This document shows, in pieces, positions 34,121-41,724 of a DNA stretch of 52,855 bases (position 1 is its first letter; every line of letters begins with the position of its first letter). The DNA is from a virus. The stretch lies in the IMG/VR virus record IMGVR_UViG_3300044995_000307, positions 1-52,855 of that record, one strand, 5' to 3'. Made by a program: the position numbers and the translations under genes. The notes beneath the pieces were generated by a model, which did no database searches, was not told where the DNA came from, and saw only the letters and a list, made by a program, of their open reading frames with translations.

Positions 34121-34818
34121 TGAGAGTGTTTAATTTTTTTTCATTTAGGAATATAAAAAAGAATGAAAAAGGCGATCTTGAATTTACAAAGCCGTTAATA
34201 GAAAATTTCAAAAACGTTACTAAAGAACAATCTTCCTTCATCATTACTAAAGAATTAGAAATGAGACCAGATCTAATATCCAACTTAGTAACAGAAGAAA
34301 ATGAAGATTTTTCTGATATGATATTAAAACAAAATGGATTAGGTTGCTTTACAGAAATAAGAGAAAATATGATTATTGAGATTCCAAATGTAAATTCTGT
34401 ATTAGCACAAATTAAAAAAACCAACCAAAAACAAGAAAATCAATCCAAAAAAGAGCTTAATAAAAAATTACCAATAAAAGATAAACAAAGATTATTAGAA
34501 ATAATAGAAATTAATGAAATAAGAACACCAAACATGGTTGCTGAAGGCTCTTCACCAATAGAGGTTAGCAATGGTGTTATTGAGTTAGGGACTGATGTTG
34601 TTTCTAAAAAATGTAAACAAGATTTAACTAAATCTCAATTAATTTCAGAACAGATAAAGAAAGCTATTAAAGATAAAATAAAAAACCAAAACGATCAAAC
34701 AACTAATTTTGAAGAAATATCAAATGCTTCAAAAAGAGTAGAAGCAACTTTATTTTTTAACAATAAGCAAGCAGAAAAAAATAATATTAGCAACTTTAAA
34801 TTAAACCAATCTTTTTAG
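34120..34818 (+). CDS. Possible baseplate wedge protein (gp53/LysM-like)
   Basis: The N-terminal third has the pattern seen in phage baseplate gp53-type proteins and LysM-like domains: an initial basic strand, ELEMRPDLIS, then FSDMILKQNGLGCFTEI, then GMIIEIPN-type ending (here ENMIIEIPN), around residues 45-90. The rest (residues 100-232) is Lys/Gln/Asn-rich and poorly structured. It converges with the purB gene, overlapping its stop by 23 bases with no hairpin between. Assigned by pattern only. Confidence 0.42.
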   Translation: MRVFNFFSFRNIKKNEKGDLEFTKPLIENFKNVTKEQSSFIITKELEMRPDLISNLVTEENEDFSDMILKQNGLGCFTEIRENMIIEIPNVNSVLAQIKKTNQKQENQSKKELNKKLPIKDKQRLLEIIEINEIRTPNMVAEGSSPIEVSNGVIELGTDVVSKKCKQDLTKSQLISEQIKKAIKDKIKNQNDQTTNFEEISNASKRVEATLFFNNKQAEKNNISNFKLNQSF

Positions 34819-36127
34819 CTAAACTCAATCTAATAGATTCTTTTAATTTTAAATCTGATATTATACTATACATTTTTTCTTTATTAAAAGAATCATTATT
34901 TCTAAATATTTCTTTAGTTAATTCATAAGAATTATCTACTCCTTTTATTTTTAAATAAAGTTGAATGAATTCTGAATAAACTTGATAATTGTTATCTAGT
35001 TTTTTTGAATCTTTGTTTACGTAAAGTTCTCTAATACCACTAGAAATATTTTGTATAGCTAAAGATAAATGTGCATAAGGAACTGCTATATTTCTCATGA
35101 TAGTGCTATCACTAAGATCTCTTTGTAATCTAGAAATTTCTAATTCATTTATAAATACATCAAATAAAGCCTTAGAAATTTTTAAATTACCTTCTGCATT
35201 TTCAAATTTTATAGGATTTACTTTATGAGACATAGTACTACTTCCAACTTGCTCTTTATCAACTGCAATTAAAAAATCACCATTATGTATGGAAATCCAA
35301 ATATTTTTACACATGTCTTCAAGTATTATAGCAATTCTTTTGAATTTTTCCATATTATCTCTAATAGAAGAGTAATAATCTATTTGTGAAGTTAACTCAT
35401 AGCTACTATATCTTTCAAAATTGTTTCTGAAATTTGTATTTTCCCTAACGTATCGATTAACAAATGATAAAAAGAAATAATTCCAATCAAATTTAGAATC
35501 TATTAATTTCAAACTAAAGAGATTATTAACAGCACCACCAAATTTTATTTTACCATTTTTTAATTGATCAATTTGATTTTTAATTCTTTCTTTGTAAGTA
35601 GAGAAATATTCATTTACAGTAATTGGTATTGCTATTTTACCATGTGTATATGAAGGTAATTTTGCATTTAAATCAATTGAAGAAAAAGAACTTTCCATAA
35701 CAAAAAGCTCTTTTATTATGTTATTGTTTAATTCTATAGCACAAATATTGTAATAAAGTATGTTTAAATCTTGACTTGTTAAACCAAAATGTAAAAATCT
35801 TGCAAAATTTTGTAAGTTATATTGAGATAATATGTAACTTGCAGTATATTCAATACTTTTTATTTCATGTTTTGTAACAGATTCTTGTTTCTTAAAAAAA
35901 TCTATAATTTTATCTTTTTCTTCTTTATTATTGCGAATATTTTCTTTTATTAAAGAAAATGCTGCTTTTTCGTCTTTAGTTAATTCCTTTTTTAAGTAAT
36001 TTAATAAGAAATGTTCTAAATAACAAATTTCAATATTAATGTATGTTAGTATTTTTTTATCTTCACTGATAATATTATTAATATTTGCTAACTTATCAGA
36101 GTATCTAGAATCTAATGGACTTATCAT
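34796..36127 (-). CDS. purB: Adenylosuccinate lyase (PurB-like)
   Basis: The 443-residue enzyme belongs to the fumarase/aspartase superfamily and is close in pattern to E. coli PurB: SPLDSRYSDKL (3-13), KHEIKSIEY, FLHFGLTSQDLN, THGKIAIP (equivalent of THGQPATP with the general acid His), FGGAVNN, and the signature loop GSSTMSHKVNPIKFEN with the catalytic Ser. PurB removes fumarate from adenylosuccinate and SAICAR; in Z-DNA phages the same reaction turns N6-succino-2-amino-dAMP into dZMP, normally by the host enzyme. THGQ to THGK and TMPHK to TMSHK are small departures. Its presence with a PurZ-like gene (41725) suggests a phage-owned pathway. Confidence 0.9.
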   Translation of the reverse strand: MISPLDSRYSDKLANINNIISEDKKILTYINIEICYLEHFLLNYLKKELTKDEKAAFSLIKENIRNNKEEKDKIIDFFKKQESVTKHEIKSIEYTASYILSQYNLQNFARFLHFGLTSQDLNILYYNICAIELNNNIIKELFVMESSFSSIDLNAKLPSYTHGKIAIPITVNEYFSTYKERIKNQIDQLKNGKIKFGGAVNNLFSLKLIDSKFDWNYFFLSFVNRYVRENTNFRNNFERYSSYELTSQIDYYSSIRDNMEKFKRIAIILEDMCKNIWISIHNGDFLIAVDKEQVGSSTMSHKVNPIKFENAEGNLKISKALFDVFINELEISRLQRDLSDSTIMRNIAVPYAHLSLAIQNISSGIRELYVNKDSKKLDNNYQVYSEFIQLYLKIKGVDNSYELTKEIFRNNDSFNKEKMYSIISDLKLKESIRLSLAKKIGLI

Positions 36128-36129
36128 TT

Positions 36130-36558
36130 TTAAATAGTTTTTATTGTAATAATGGTAGTAGTTATTAATAAAGTAGTTAACAATAGGTAGTTTAGTAGAT
36201 TAGATAATACAAGCTTTCCTTTTAAAGACTTGTTTTCATCTTGTAAATATTTTATATCAGCATTTTTTATTGTAATTATTGAATCTTTCAAATTTACTTG
36301 CAATTGTAAATTTTTTATTTGATTTCCCTGCACAAGTTGTATAGAGTCATTTATTAAATTTAATTTTTGATTATTAATGTCTTTTTGTTGCAAATAATCT
36401 CTTTCAGCAATTATCATATTAACTAATATGATTTCTTTGTGAGAAAGAAAAACACCACTATCTTTTTCTAATACTATCTTCTTGAGCGATTGCCCTTGAC
36501 AAAAATAAGATAGATTCATCAAGAGAATTATTAGAAAGAATCTGTATTTTGTTTTCAT
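36130..36558 (-). CDS. Spanin-like protein with signal peptide and C-terminal membrane helix
   Basis: The 142-residue protein starts with a signal sequence (KTKYRFFLIILLMNLSYFCQGQS, Cys20 followed by Gln-Gly-Gln, possibly a lipoprotein site or a Flavobacteria-type cleavage site), has a long helical periplasmic region (~45-115, coiled-coil-like), and ends in a hydrophobic helix (LLNYLLLTTLLITTTIITI). N-terminal lipobox plus C-terminal membrane anchor is the layout of a unimolecular spanin joining outer and inner membranes. Its first 101 bases lie inside the preceding gene in another frame, as in Rz/Rz1 pairs. Two bases separate its stop from the purB start. Confidence 0.5.
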   Translation of the reverse strand: MKTKYRFFLIILLMNLSYFCQGQSLKKIVLEKDSGVFLSHKEIILVNMIIAERDYLQQKDINNQKLNLINDSIQLVQGNQIKNLQLQVNLKDSIITIKNADIKYLQDENKSLKGKLVLSNLLNYLLLTTLLITTTIITIKTI

Positions 36559-36808
36559 AATCTTTTTTTATTATATAGTTATTTGTTACAATTTGTGATT
36601 TAGAAGAATCTAATAAAATTTTTATTGAATCTAATTTTAAAAAATCTTTTTTTAAATCTTTAATTTGATTTTCTATATTAGATGTATCTACTGGTTTATA
36701 GCTTTTTTTAATATCATTAAGATAATAAAATAAACCAGCTAAGCATAATATTAATAAAATTATTATTAATACTATTTTATAGTCCACTTGGCTCTCCGAT
36801 TTTTCCAT
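36458..36808 (-). CDS. Inner-membrane spanin-like protein
   Basis: The 116-residue protein has one N-terminal membrane helix (YKIVLIIILLILCLAGLFYYL, ~10-30) and a long charged coiled-coil-like periplasmic part, the layout of an i-spanin. The next gene, which has a signal peptide, starts inside it out of frame (101-base overlap). Its start overlaps the large baseplate gene by 32 bases. Together with the lysozyme (16296) these would complete outer-membrane disruption. Assigned by architecture only. Confidence 0.5.
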   Translation of the reverse strand: MEKSESQVDYKIVLIIILLILCLAGLFYYLNDIKKSYKPVDTSNIENQIKDLKKDFLKLDSIKILLDSSKSQIVTNNYIIKKDYENKIQILSNNSLDESILFLSRAIAQEDSIRKR

Positions 36809-38681
36809 ACGGGTTATTTGGTTTATTAGTACTTGTTCCTATATTTCTGTTATTGAAAATTAATTCACAATTATCTATAACGTCTGCAACACTAGGTTTC
36901 GGTAATATTCTACAAGAATTTATTACATGCTGATATTCAAAGTCTAAGCATCTATTGAAAAATCTTATATTTGAAATATTTAAATTAGATCCCAACAAGT
37001 AAGGGCTACCATTATTGATATCTATGTTTAGAAAATTAGAAGTTTCTTCTATTTTATCATGCAGCAGTAAACTTGTTGAATTAGTATTATCATCTAATAA
37101 ATTCCATATGTATGTTCCAAAATACTTAAATTGATTATTAATATTAAAATTAATACAATACCACTTATTTAAATCTAAAGGAGTTATATTAAAATGTCTT
37201 TGATTAATGCCATACATTAATAAGATTTTATCTTCCAATAAAAATAAGGATAACTGCTTTTCTCCATTTATATTAAACAAATTAAATGAATCAACTAAAG
37301 TTAATTGAGATTGCTCTTGAGTAGATAATAATCTTGGAAGTTCTATTATAAATTTATTGTTAACTATGCCTCTTATTTGATAATACTTATTACCAATTTG
37401 TAATATTTTATATTCCTTATAAATTGATGTTTTACTAATATCAAATTCTAATTCCAATAAGTCATTGCTAATACTTTGAGATATAAAATTGATATTAATA
37501 TTATCTAATTTTTTAGTTAATCGTATCCAAGAAGCATAGCCAAATGATTTATCTTTGTTAATATTAATTTTTGCTTTATAAGACAAAGCTACGTTAAATT
37601 TACTTATAAAAGAAAAGTTATACATGTTCTTTATTAATTCAGAGCCATTATTACGAATATCTACAAACGATATCGTATTATTGCTATCAACATATTCTCT
37701 AACATTATCATCAGATAAAGTTTTATTAGAATTTTGATTGTCATCTACAATATCTTGTATATCTTCTTTTTCCTCTTTTGAATATATCTTATCTAAATTT
37801 AAAGTAAAATCTTCTAAAAATTTAATTGTATCATCAGATTTTTCTACAGATTTATCATCTTCAAATTCATCTAAATAAAGCACATAAGAAAGTGCTGATT
37901 GGTTAGTACCTTTTTTAAGATAATTGCTACTAACATAGTACATCTTATTTTCTATTGGGAAATATAAAAAATCGCCATTAGTTGGTTTTTCATTTAGTCC
38001 AAATATTGATTCAAAATAATTTTTATCAACCTCTACTTCAAAATTCTCAAATTCATAACCCCATTCAGTTATTTCTGGTTTATTTTCTGGAAACTGGTCT
38101 TCTTGTAAAAATAAATTAATACATTTATATTCTTCTTCTTTATAATGAGTATAAGTTCTTAAAGATGAATTAACCCCGCTAGGTAATGGTTTTATATGCC
38201 AATAATTTGCTTTAACTCCTCTATTAGAGTTTAACCAAAAATTTAATTTTTTATCAATATTAGCAGCAAATTCACCTATTTCTAAAAAATCGAAAGTTTT
38301 AAATTCAGAATATTCATTTAAATCAGGATCTATATTTTGTGGATATGTTTTTTCTTCAAATTCTATTAATAATCTATAAGATTTGATTGTAACAGGCTGT
38401 AAAATAGAATTAGAAGACATAAAAAATTTAAAACCAATATAAAATGGCTGTTGCTCTGGAACTGGTACTTTATCATCCACTATAGACCAAAGACTCCAGT
38501 TTTTATTATCAAAACTTGTAGAATAATACACCACTATAGAGTGATTATTAGTATAATTTTCAAATTCATGGCTGAAACTTATACTAATTACATCTTTAAA
38601 ATTATCTGGTATTTTATGTATGAATAAGCTGCCTTGATTTTTTAAAATATGATTTACTTTATAGACAAATTCTTTCATCAT
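36777..38681 (-). CDS. Large tail/baseplate protein with LamG-like C-terminal region
   Basis: This ~634-residue virion protein is beta-rich throughout. The N-terminal part has strands typical of baseplate or adhesion proteins (SIVVYYSTSFDNKNWSLWS); an acidic linker follows near residues 270-330 (many Asp/Glu/Asn); the C-terminal ~250 residues look like a LamG/concanavalin-type domain (ASWIRLTKKL, KWYCINFNINN, ISNIRFFNRCLD). The ATG at 38681 is used rather than the TTG one codon upstream. It reads opposite to the membrane genes starting at 38711, with 29 bases between starts. Confidence 0.55.
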   Translation of the reverse strand: MMKEFVYKVNHILKNQGSLFIHKIPDNFKDVISISFSHEFENYTNNHSIVVYYSTSFDNKNWSLWSIVDDKVPVPEQQPFYIGFKFFMSSNSILQPVTIKSYRLLIEFEEKTYPQNIDPDLNEYSEFKTFDFLEIGEFAANIDKKLNFWLNSNRGVKANYWHIKPLPSGVNSSLRTYTHYKEEEYKCINLFLQEDQFPENKPEITEWGYEFENFEVEVDKNYFESIFGLNEKPTNGDFLYFPIENKMYYVSSNYLKKGTNQSALSYVLYLDEFEDDKSVEKSDDTIKFLEDFTLNLDKIYSKEEKEDIQDIVDDNQNSNKTLSDDNVREYVDSNNTISFVDIRNNGSELIKNMYNFSFISKFNVALSYKAKININKDKSFGYASWIRLTKKLDNININFISQSISNDLLELEFDISKTSIYKEYKILQIGNKYYQIRGIVNNKFIIELPRLLSTQEQSQLTLVDSFNLFNINGEKQLSLFLLEDKILLMYGINQRHFNITPLDLNKWYCINFNINNQFKYFGTYIWNLLDDNTNSTSLLLHDKIEETSNFLNIDINNGSPYLLGSNLNISNIRFFNRCLDFEYQHVINSCRILPKPSVADVIDNCELIFNNRNIGTSTNKPNNPYGKIGEPSGL

Positions 38682-38710
38682 CAAATATGTATCATTAAAG
38701 TATATAAAAC

Positions 38711-39193
38711 ATGTATAAAATAAAATTAATATCTTTATTTAAAGAGATAAGATTTCAACTAGAAATTAGAGAAATTTTTAAAGAAATAGTATTAAATGCT
38801 ACAATACAAGAAAAGTACTCTATTAAAGATGAAGAAGGTGAAGAAAATGGAGTTAACCTATCAAAAATGAACGTATTATACGTTTGGATACCAATACCAG
38901 ATAGATTAGAACCACAGCAACATGAATCTTTTATAAGTAATTATTTACAATTGCTTAGCGATATAATGATGCAAAGTGATTTAATAGGTCTACTTAAAAC
39001 TGATGCTTTGGCATTTAAAAATGAAGACAGTTATTATTTTTTAATAAAATATTATAGACCATTTCCTCTTAAAGTATTATTCTATTCATTAATAGAATTA
39101 AGTATACTTTCATTATTATTTTCTTATTTTATAAAAAAATCAGATATAATTTTCAATATTTTAAAAACATTAATTAATCATTTATTTCTATGA
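38711..39193 (+). CDS. Hypothetical protein with C-terminal membrane helix, 160 aa
   Basis: A soluble N-terminal region (residues 1-120, helical then mixed) is followed by one strongly hydrophobic segment (VLFYSLIELSILSLLFSYFI, ~123-143) and a short tail. Function unknown. Its end overlaps the next membrane protein gene by 4 bases, so the two are coupled and may act together in the envelope. Confidence 0.58.
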   Translation: MYKIKLISLFKEIRFQLEIREIFKEIVLNATIQEKYSIKDEEGEENGVNLSKMNVLYVWIPIPDRLEPQQHESFISNYLQLLSDIMMQSDLIGLLKTDALAFKNEDSYYFLIKYYRPFPLKVLFYSLIELSILSLLFSYFIKKSDIIFNILKTLINHLFL

Positions 39194-39810
39194 ATAAAAA
39201 ATATTTTTATTATTTGTTCTTGTTTATACCGTTTTGTTCATCTACAGTATCCGCTATACACATAGAAAAATTTTTAAGACTTGGTAATCCCATATGGTTA
39301 AGTATACCAGTAGCTTCTGTTTATGAAGCTGCTAATATAATTATAGTAATGCTATTATCTGACAAAATATTAAAAAATAGGACATTTGCCTTTATTACAT
39401 TTATAATTTTAATATTTATGCAGGTAGTTGGTAACGTATATTTTTCATATGAATATTATTCTAAGTATATTGTTGGAGATTATTTTAAAGAAATATATTC
39501 AATAATATTTGATGAAACTGATGAAAAATTTATTAAAGTAATATTGTCTTTATTAATAGGTGCTGTAATACCAATAGTGTCTCTATTATTGACAAAAATA
39601 ATATCAGACATGAAAAATGAAAACGAAGAAAAATTAGACCAAGATCCTGTTAAAAAAGAAATAGAAACAGAAGACTTAGTAAAAAAAACAGAGGAGAAAG
39701 AATTAGTAGAAGAAGCTAATAAAGAAGAAATTAAAAACAATTTATCTAATTATCAAGATAAAGATATATATAGTAATATTAGTAATATTAAAACCGATGA
39801 TATTAGATAA
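39190..39810 (+). CDS. Multi-pass membrane protein with charged tail, 206 aa
   Basis: Three or four membrane helices (~5-22, 36-56, 66-85, 117-138) are followed by a ~65-residue cytoplasmic tail very rich in Glu and Lys (EEKLDQDPVKKEIETED and similar). No recognised family. Coupled to the preceding membrane gene and overlapping the next by 14 bases. A superinfection-exclusion or holin-like role is possible but unsupported. Confidence 0.58.
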   Translation: MNKKYFYYLFLFIPFCSSTVSAIHIEKFLRLGNPIWLSIPVASVYEAANIIIVMLLSDKILKNRTFAFITFIILIFMQVVGNVYFSYEYYSKYIVGDYFKEIYSIIFDETDEKFIKVILSLLIGAVIPIVSLLLTKIISDMKNENEEKLDQDPVKKEIETEDLVKKTEEKELVEEANKEEIKNNLSNYQDKDIYSNISNIKTDDIR

Positions 39811-40720
39811 AAATACTTGCTTAGAATGTTTTAATTGTGGAGAAAAAGAAAAAAATCTTATACTAGACGTTTTTTGTTTTAAAATAGACTCTGACGATAA
39901 TTGTGATAAATTGTGTTTAAAAGATTTAAAATTACCTGTAACAGATCATTCTTGTCTTACAAAAACATTATTGGAAAAACAAAGTATAATATTAGATTCT
40001 AGCAAAATATTTCTTGTAAAAGTTGATAAAAATAAAAATGTTTGGTGGAGAAAAATAAACAGGTATACAGATTTATTTAAAAATATAAGCTACGACCTAC
40101 AATTACAATTAAACACAGTAAATTTAGCTAATGATAATACATTAATAGAGTATTCATTAACAATGACTCAAAATACGTCTTCTGTGTTAGTTACTTGGAA
40201 TAACTTTCCCACTAGCGTATTTGCTTATAACGGGACTACATGGAGTAATTTGACTAATGTTACATGGAATACTTTCAATCCACTTAATCTTAATACTTTA
40301 CACCAATATCCAACGTTATCATTAAGTGGTGAATTTTCTATGAACTTTGATGGTAACATTCAATCAAAAACTAAAGAAATAACCTTTGAATTAACCAATG
40401 GGTATTTTAAATATTCTATTGTTTGTGAAATTACTTTAGATAAGCTTAATAATACTATAACTAATGAAATAAAATCAGTTATATTAACTGGAGAGTTATA
40501 TTCAGAAGAATTTATAGTTACTAATAAATCTAGTGCAGTAACAAATAATGGTTCAGAGTTACAACTTGATGAAGAACATAACATTTTTACACAAAAGGTA
40601 GAAGAGTTCTTTTCTTTAAAAGGCTTTTTGTTTCTTTCTTCAACAAAAGATATTTCATCTATTAAAATTTTTAACCAAGACAAATCAAGTAAATCTCTTT
40701 CAATTATCAAATATTCATAA
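39797..40720 (+). CDS. Hypothetical protein, 307 aa, Cys-rich N terminus and Ig-like C-terminal part
   Basis: The first 60 residues contain seven Cys (CLECFNCG, FCFK, NCDKLCLK, SCL), suggesting a zinc site, followed by WWRKINRYTDLFKNI. Residues ~100-300 are beta-rich with Ser/Thr/Asn-rich strands like Ig-type phage structural domains. Unknown; placement between membrane genes and HU gives no clear clue. It may be a virion-associated protein. Confidence 0.58.
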   Translation: MILDKNTCLECFNCGEKEKNLILDVFCFKIDSDDNCDKLCLKDLKLPVTDHSCLTKTLLEKQSIILDSSKIFLVKVDKNKNVWWRKINRYTDLFKNISYDLQLQLNTVNLANDNTLIEYSLTMTQNTSSVLVTWNNFPTSVFAYNGTTWSNLTNVTWNTFNPLNLNTLHQYPTLSLSGEFSMNFDGNIQSKTKEITFELTNGYFKYSIVCEITLDKLNNTITNEIKSVILTGELYSEEFIVTNKSSAVTNNGSELQLDEEHNIFTQKVEEFFSLKGFLFLSSTKDISSIKIFNQDKSSKSLSIIKYS

Positions 40721-40727
40721 TTGAAAC
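40721..40727 (+). promoter_or_regulatory. TTGAAAC motif upstream of HU gene
   Basis: Plus-strand TTGAAAC immediately after the preceding stop, followed by TATATATAAT about 18-25 bases on, and the HU ATG 67 bases downstream. Only plus-strand member of the set. Confidence 0.35.
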
Positions 40728-40793
40728 TTGATAAAAATTACTCAATATATATAATCTCACAATTAACTAATTATTAACTAAAAAAAGATCGCT

Positions 40794-41072
40794 ATGACTC
40801 TAGAACAATTAGAAAAAGAAGTTGCGACCGAAACTGGTCTAACTATCAAAGATTCGAAAGCTGCAATCACAGCTATTTCTAAAGCTTTATTAAAAGACTT
40901 AAAGAAAGGTAATTCTACTAGAATTCCTTCTTTGGGAACATTTTCAGTAAAACAGCATAAAGCTAGAACTGGAAAAAACCCAAGAACTCAAGAACCAATT
41001 CAAATTCCTGCTAAAAAAGTTATTGCTTTTAAGGCAGCTAAAGTGGTTCGTGAGGCTATTAACAAAAAATAG
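40794..41072 (+). CDS. HU/IHF-family DNA-binding protein
   Basis: The 92-residue protein has the DNABII fold: two helices (TLEQLEKEVATETGL, SKAAITAISKALLKDL), strand LGTFSVK, and the DNA-binding arm signature GKNPRTQEPIQIPAKKV followed by AFKAAK. It bends or compacts DNA, perhaps packaging or shaping the phage genome. It has its own TTGAAAC-type upstream element and is followed by the only canonical-looking terminator of the window. Confidence 0.93.
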   Translation: MTLEQLEKEVATETGLTIKDSKAAITAISKALLKDLKKGNSTRIPSLGTFSVKQHKARTGKNPRTQEPIQIPAKKVIAFKAAKVVREAINKK

Positions 41073-41094
41073 CCTTTTTAAAAAAAAAAGTAAT

Positions 41095-41125
41095 AATGAC
41101 CAACGAAACTAATTCGTTGGTCATT
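41095..41125 (+). terminator. Intrinsic terminator after HU gene
   Basis: Stem AATGACCAACGAA / TTCGTTGGTCATT (13 bp) with a 5-base loop, preceded by an A10 run and followed by TTATATT. Normal polarity, unlike the other gene-end hairpins. Confidence 0.75.
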
Positions 41126-41157
41126 TTATATTAGTACTTTACTAAAAATCAAATAAT

Positions 41158-41655
41158 ATGAAATATTCTAAATTCAAATCAATCTATTTACAGCTAGAAT
41201 CAATTTCTTCTTATCAAGAATTACCAATAGGTGCTGTTCTTGCAAAAAATCTTTCAAAAATGAAAAAAATTATTACAGAAAAAGAAGAAGAAATTGAAAA
41301 AATAGTACAAAAATATGCAATATTAGATGAAAAAGGTGAATTGCTAGGCATAAAGCAAGAAGATGGCACTAGAAAAGATTTGAAAAAATCTCCATACACT
41401 TATGATGAAATAGACGTAGAAGATAGAGAAAAATTCCAAGAAGAAATTAAAAAAGTAATGGATTCAGAAGTTGAATTTGAACCAATATCAATTTCCTCAT
41501 CTAAAAAAATTTTCGTAAAATACACTAAAGAAGATGATAAAAAAGGCGTAATAACTTTAGAAAGACAATCTACATTAATTGATGAACTAGAGCAAAAACT
41601 AGTACCAGTTGCAATATCGTTTCTAATAGACAATAATATTTTATTAGAAGATTAG
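41158..41655 (+). CDS. Hypothetical protein, 165 aa
   Basis: Unknown, Glu/Lys-rich protein: N-terminal helix, a long helical region (KMKKIITEKEEEIEKIVQKY), a short hairpin (ILDEKGELLGIKQEDG) and a mixed C-terminal half ending in acidic LLED. No signal peptide. It lies between two hairpins (41095 and 41671), so it is probably transcribed alone and abundantly. Confidence 0.62.
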   Translation: MKYSKFKSIYLQLESISSYQELPIGAVLAKNLSKMKKIITEKEEEIEKIVQKYAILDEKGELLGIKQEDGTRKDLKKSPYTYDEIDVEDREKFQEEIKKVMDSEVEFEPISISSSKKIFVKYTKEDDKKGVITLERQSTLIDELEQKLVPVAISFLIDNNILLED

Positions 41656-41670
41656 TGCAATCTTAATAAT

Positions 41671-41708
41671 AATATTCTTTTGGAGGGTTTCCCCTCCAAA
41701 AGAATATT
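41671..41708 (+). terminator. Long perfect hairpin between convergent genes
   Basis: A perfect 17-bp stem (AATATTCTTTTGGAGGG pairing with CCCTCCAAAAGAATATT) closed by a TTTC loop between the ends of the 165-residue gene and the convergent PurZ-like gene. Bidirectional by position; the T-run is inside the 5' arm and no long T-run follows on either strand. Confidence 0.65.
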
Positions 41709-41724
41709 TTAAAGTATTACTTTA

